A stretch of 12,868 nucleotides of DNA from NCBI GenBank assembly GCA_028866785.1, contig JAGWHN010000025.1, forward strand, positions 1-12,868, read 5' to 3'. The DNA is from Microcaldota archaeon. GTDB lineage: Archaea > Micrarchaeota > Micrarchaeia > Micrarchaeales > CABMGC01. The notes under the pieces were generated by a model. That model saw only the letters and a program-made list of their open reading frames with translations, was not told the origin of the DNA and ran no database searches. The position numbers were made by a program, and so were the translations under genes. Positions 12,805 to 12,868 of the stretch are shown here, one piece after another. Each line of letters opens with the position of its first letter. Position 1 is the first letter of the stretch.

Positions 12805-12868
12805 ATGATCATAACCGCTTATACTGATGGGGCCGCCCGCGGAAATCCTGGCCCCAGCGCATCGGGCT
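12805..12868 (+). CDS. rnhA: RNase HI, 5' end only (continues past the window)
   Basis: The 21 visible codons begin MIITAYTDGAARGNPGPSAS. YTDGAxRGNPGP is the conserved first strand and turn of RNase HI, and D8 is the first residue of the catalytic DEDD set. RNase HI cuts RNA in RNA-DNA hybrids, removing primers and R-loops. The protein is cut by the window edge, so its length and the other catalytic residues cannot be checked; a reverse-transcriptase-linked or RNase HI-like paralogue remains possible. A TATA box 30 nt upstream supports the chosen ATG and a separate transcript. Confidence 0.8.
   Translation, partial: MIITAYTDGAARGNPGPSASG

Noticed and set aside
1..12868. CRISPR array, prophage, toxin-antitoxin or restriction system
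   Set aside because: No spaced direct repeats, no integrase, capsid or terminase genes, and no toxin or nuclease motifs were seen apart from RNase HI.

Overview
The window looks like archaeal DNA, most likely from a small-genome DPANN lineage such as Micrarchaeota. The lineage is inferred from style, not from a marker gene. The evidence is as follows. TATA-like boxes lie about 25-35 nt before most isolated start codons, which fits leaderless transcripts. Genes inside operons carry archaeal Shine-Dalgarno sites (GGAGGTGAT, GAGGT, AGGTG). There is a class III (archaellin/pilin-type) signal peptide, and two exported proteins are dense in N-glycosylation sequons. Genes are tightly packed: all three convergent pairs overlap by exactly 4 nt at interlocked stop codons.

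Region 1 (1-4823) is GC-richer and AAG/AGG-rich. It holds a cytoplasmic PAS histidine kinase whose 5' end is probably outside the window, a convergent membrane-anchored Thr-rich surface protein, an unrecognised 307-aa protein, and a response regulator with wHTH-REC-degenerate GGDEF-like layout and a TTG start. The kinase and regulator are a plausible two-component pair.

Region 2 (4824-6309) is AT-rich. It has a 56-aa ORF interlocked with a tandem Lrp/AsnC-type regulator on the minus strand. A divergent intergenic region follows, which can fold into a four-way-junction RNA closed by a 14-bp helix starting about 25 nt after a TATA box. This is the best candidate for a new RNA.

Region 3 (6310-6795) returns to backbone composition with three small, tightly spaced genes of 51, 53 and 47 aa, the last a small zinc-finger protein.

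Region 4 (6796-11425) is an AT-rich, AAA-rich island that continues the same transcription direction. It encodes a stand-alone Lrp/RAM-like domain, a HemK/PrmC-like methyltransferase with an altered NPPY motif, an archaeal adenylate-kinase-like P-loop kinase, a ThiG-like (thiazole synthase fold) enzyme, a phosphomannomutase/phosphoglucomutase, and a convergent Nudix hydrolase. This is the best candidate for an undescribed pathway. A ThiG-fold enzyme beside a hexose-phosphate mutase, with no thiamine genes in view, recalls BexX-type thiosugar chemistry. The product is unknown and that link is a hypothesis.

Region 5 (11426-12868) is backbone again: a Lys-rich small protein, a pilin-like exported protein, a winged-helix regulator and the 5' end of an RNase HI gene. 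I see no tRNA, rRNA, CRISPR array, transposase or phage gene.
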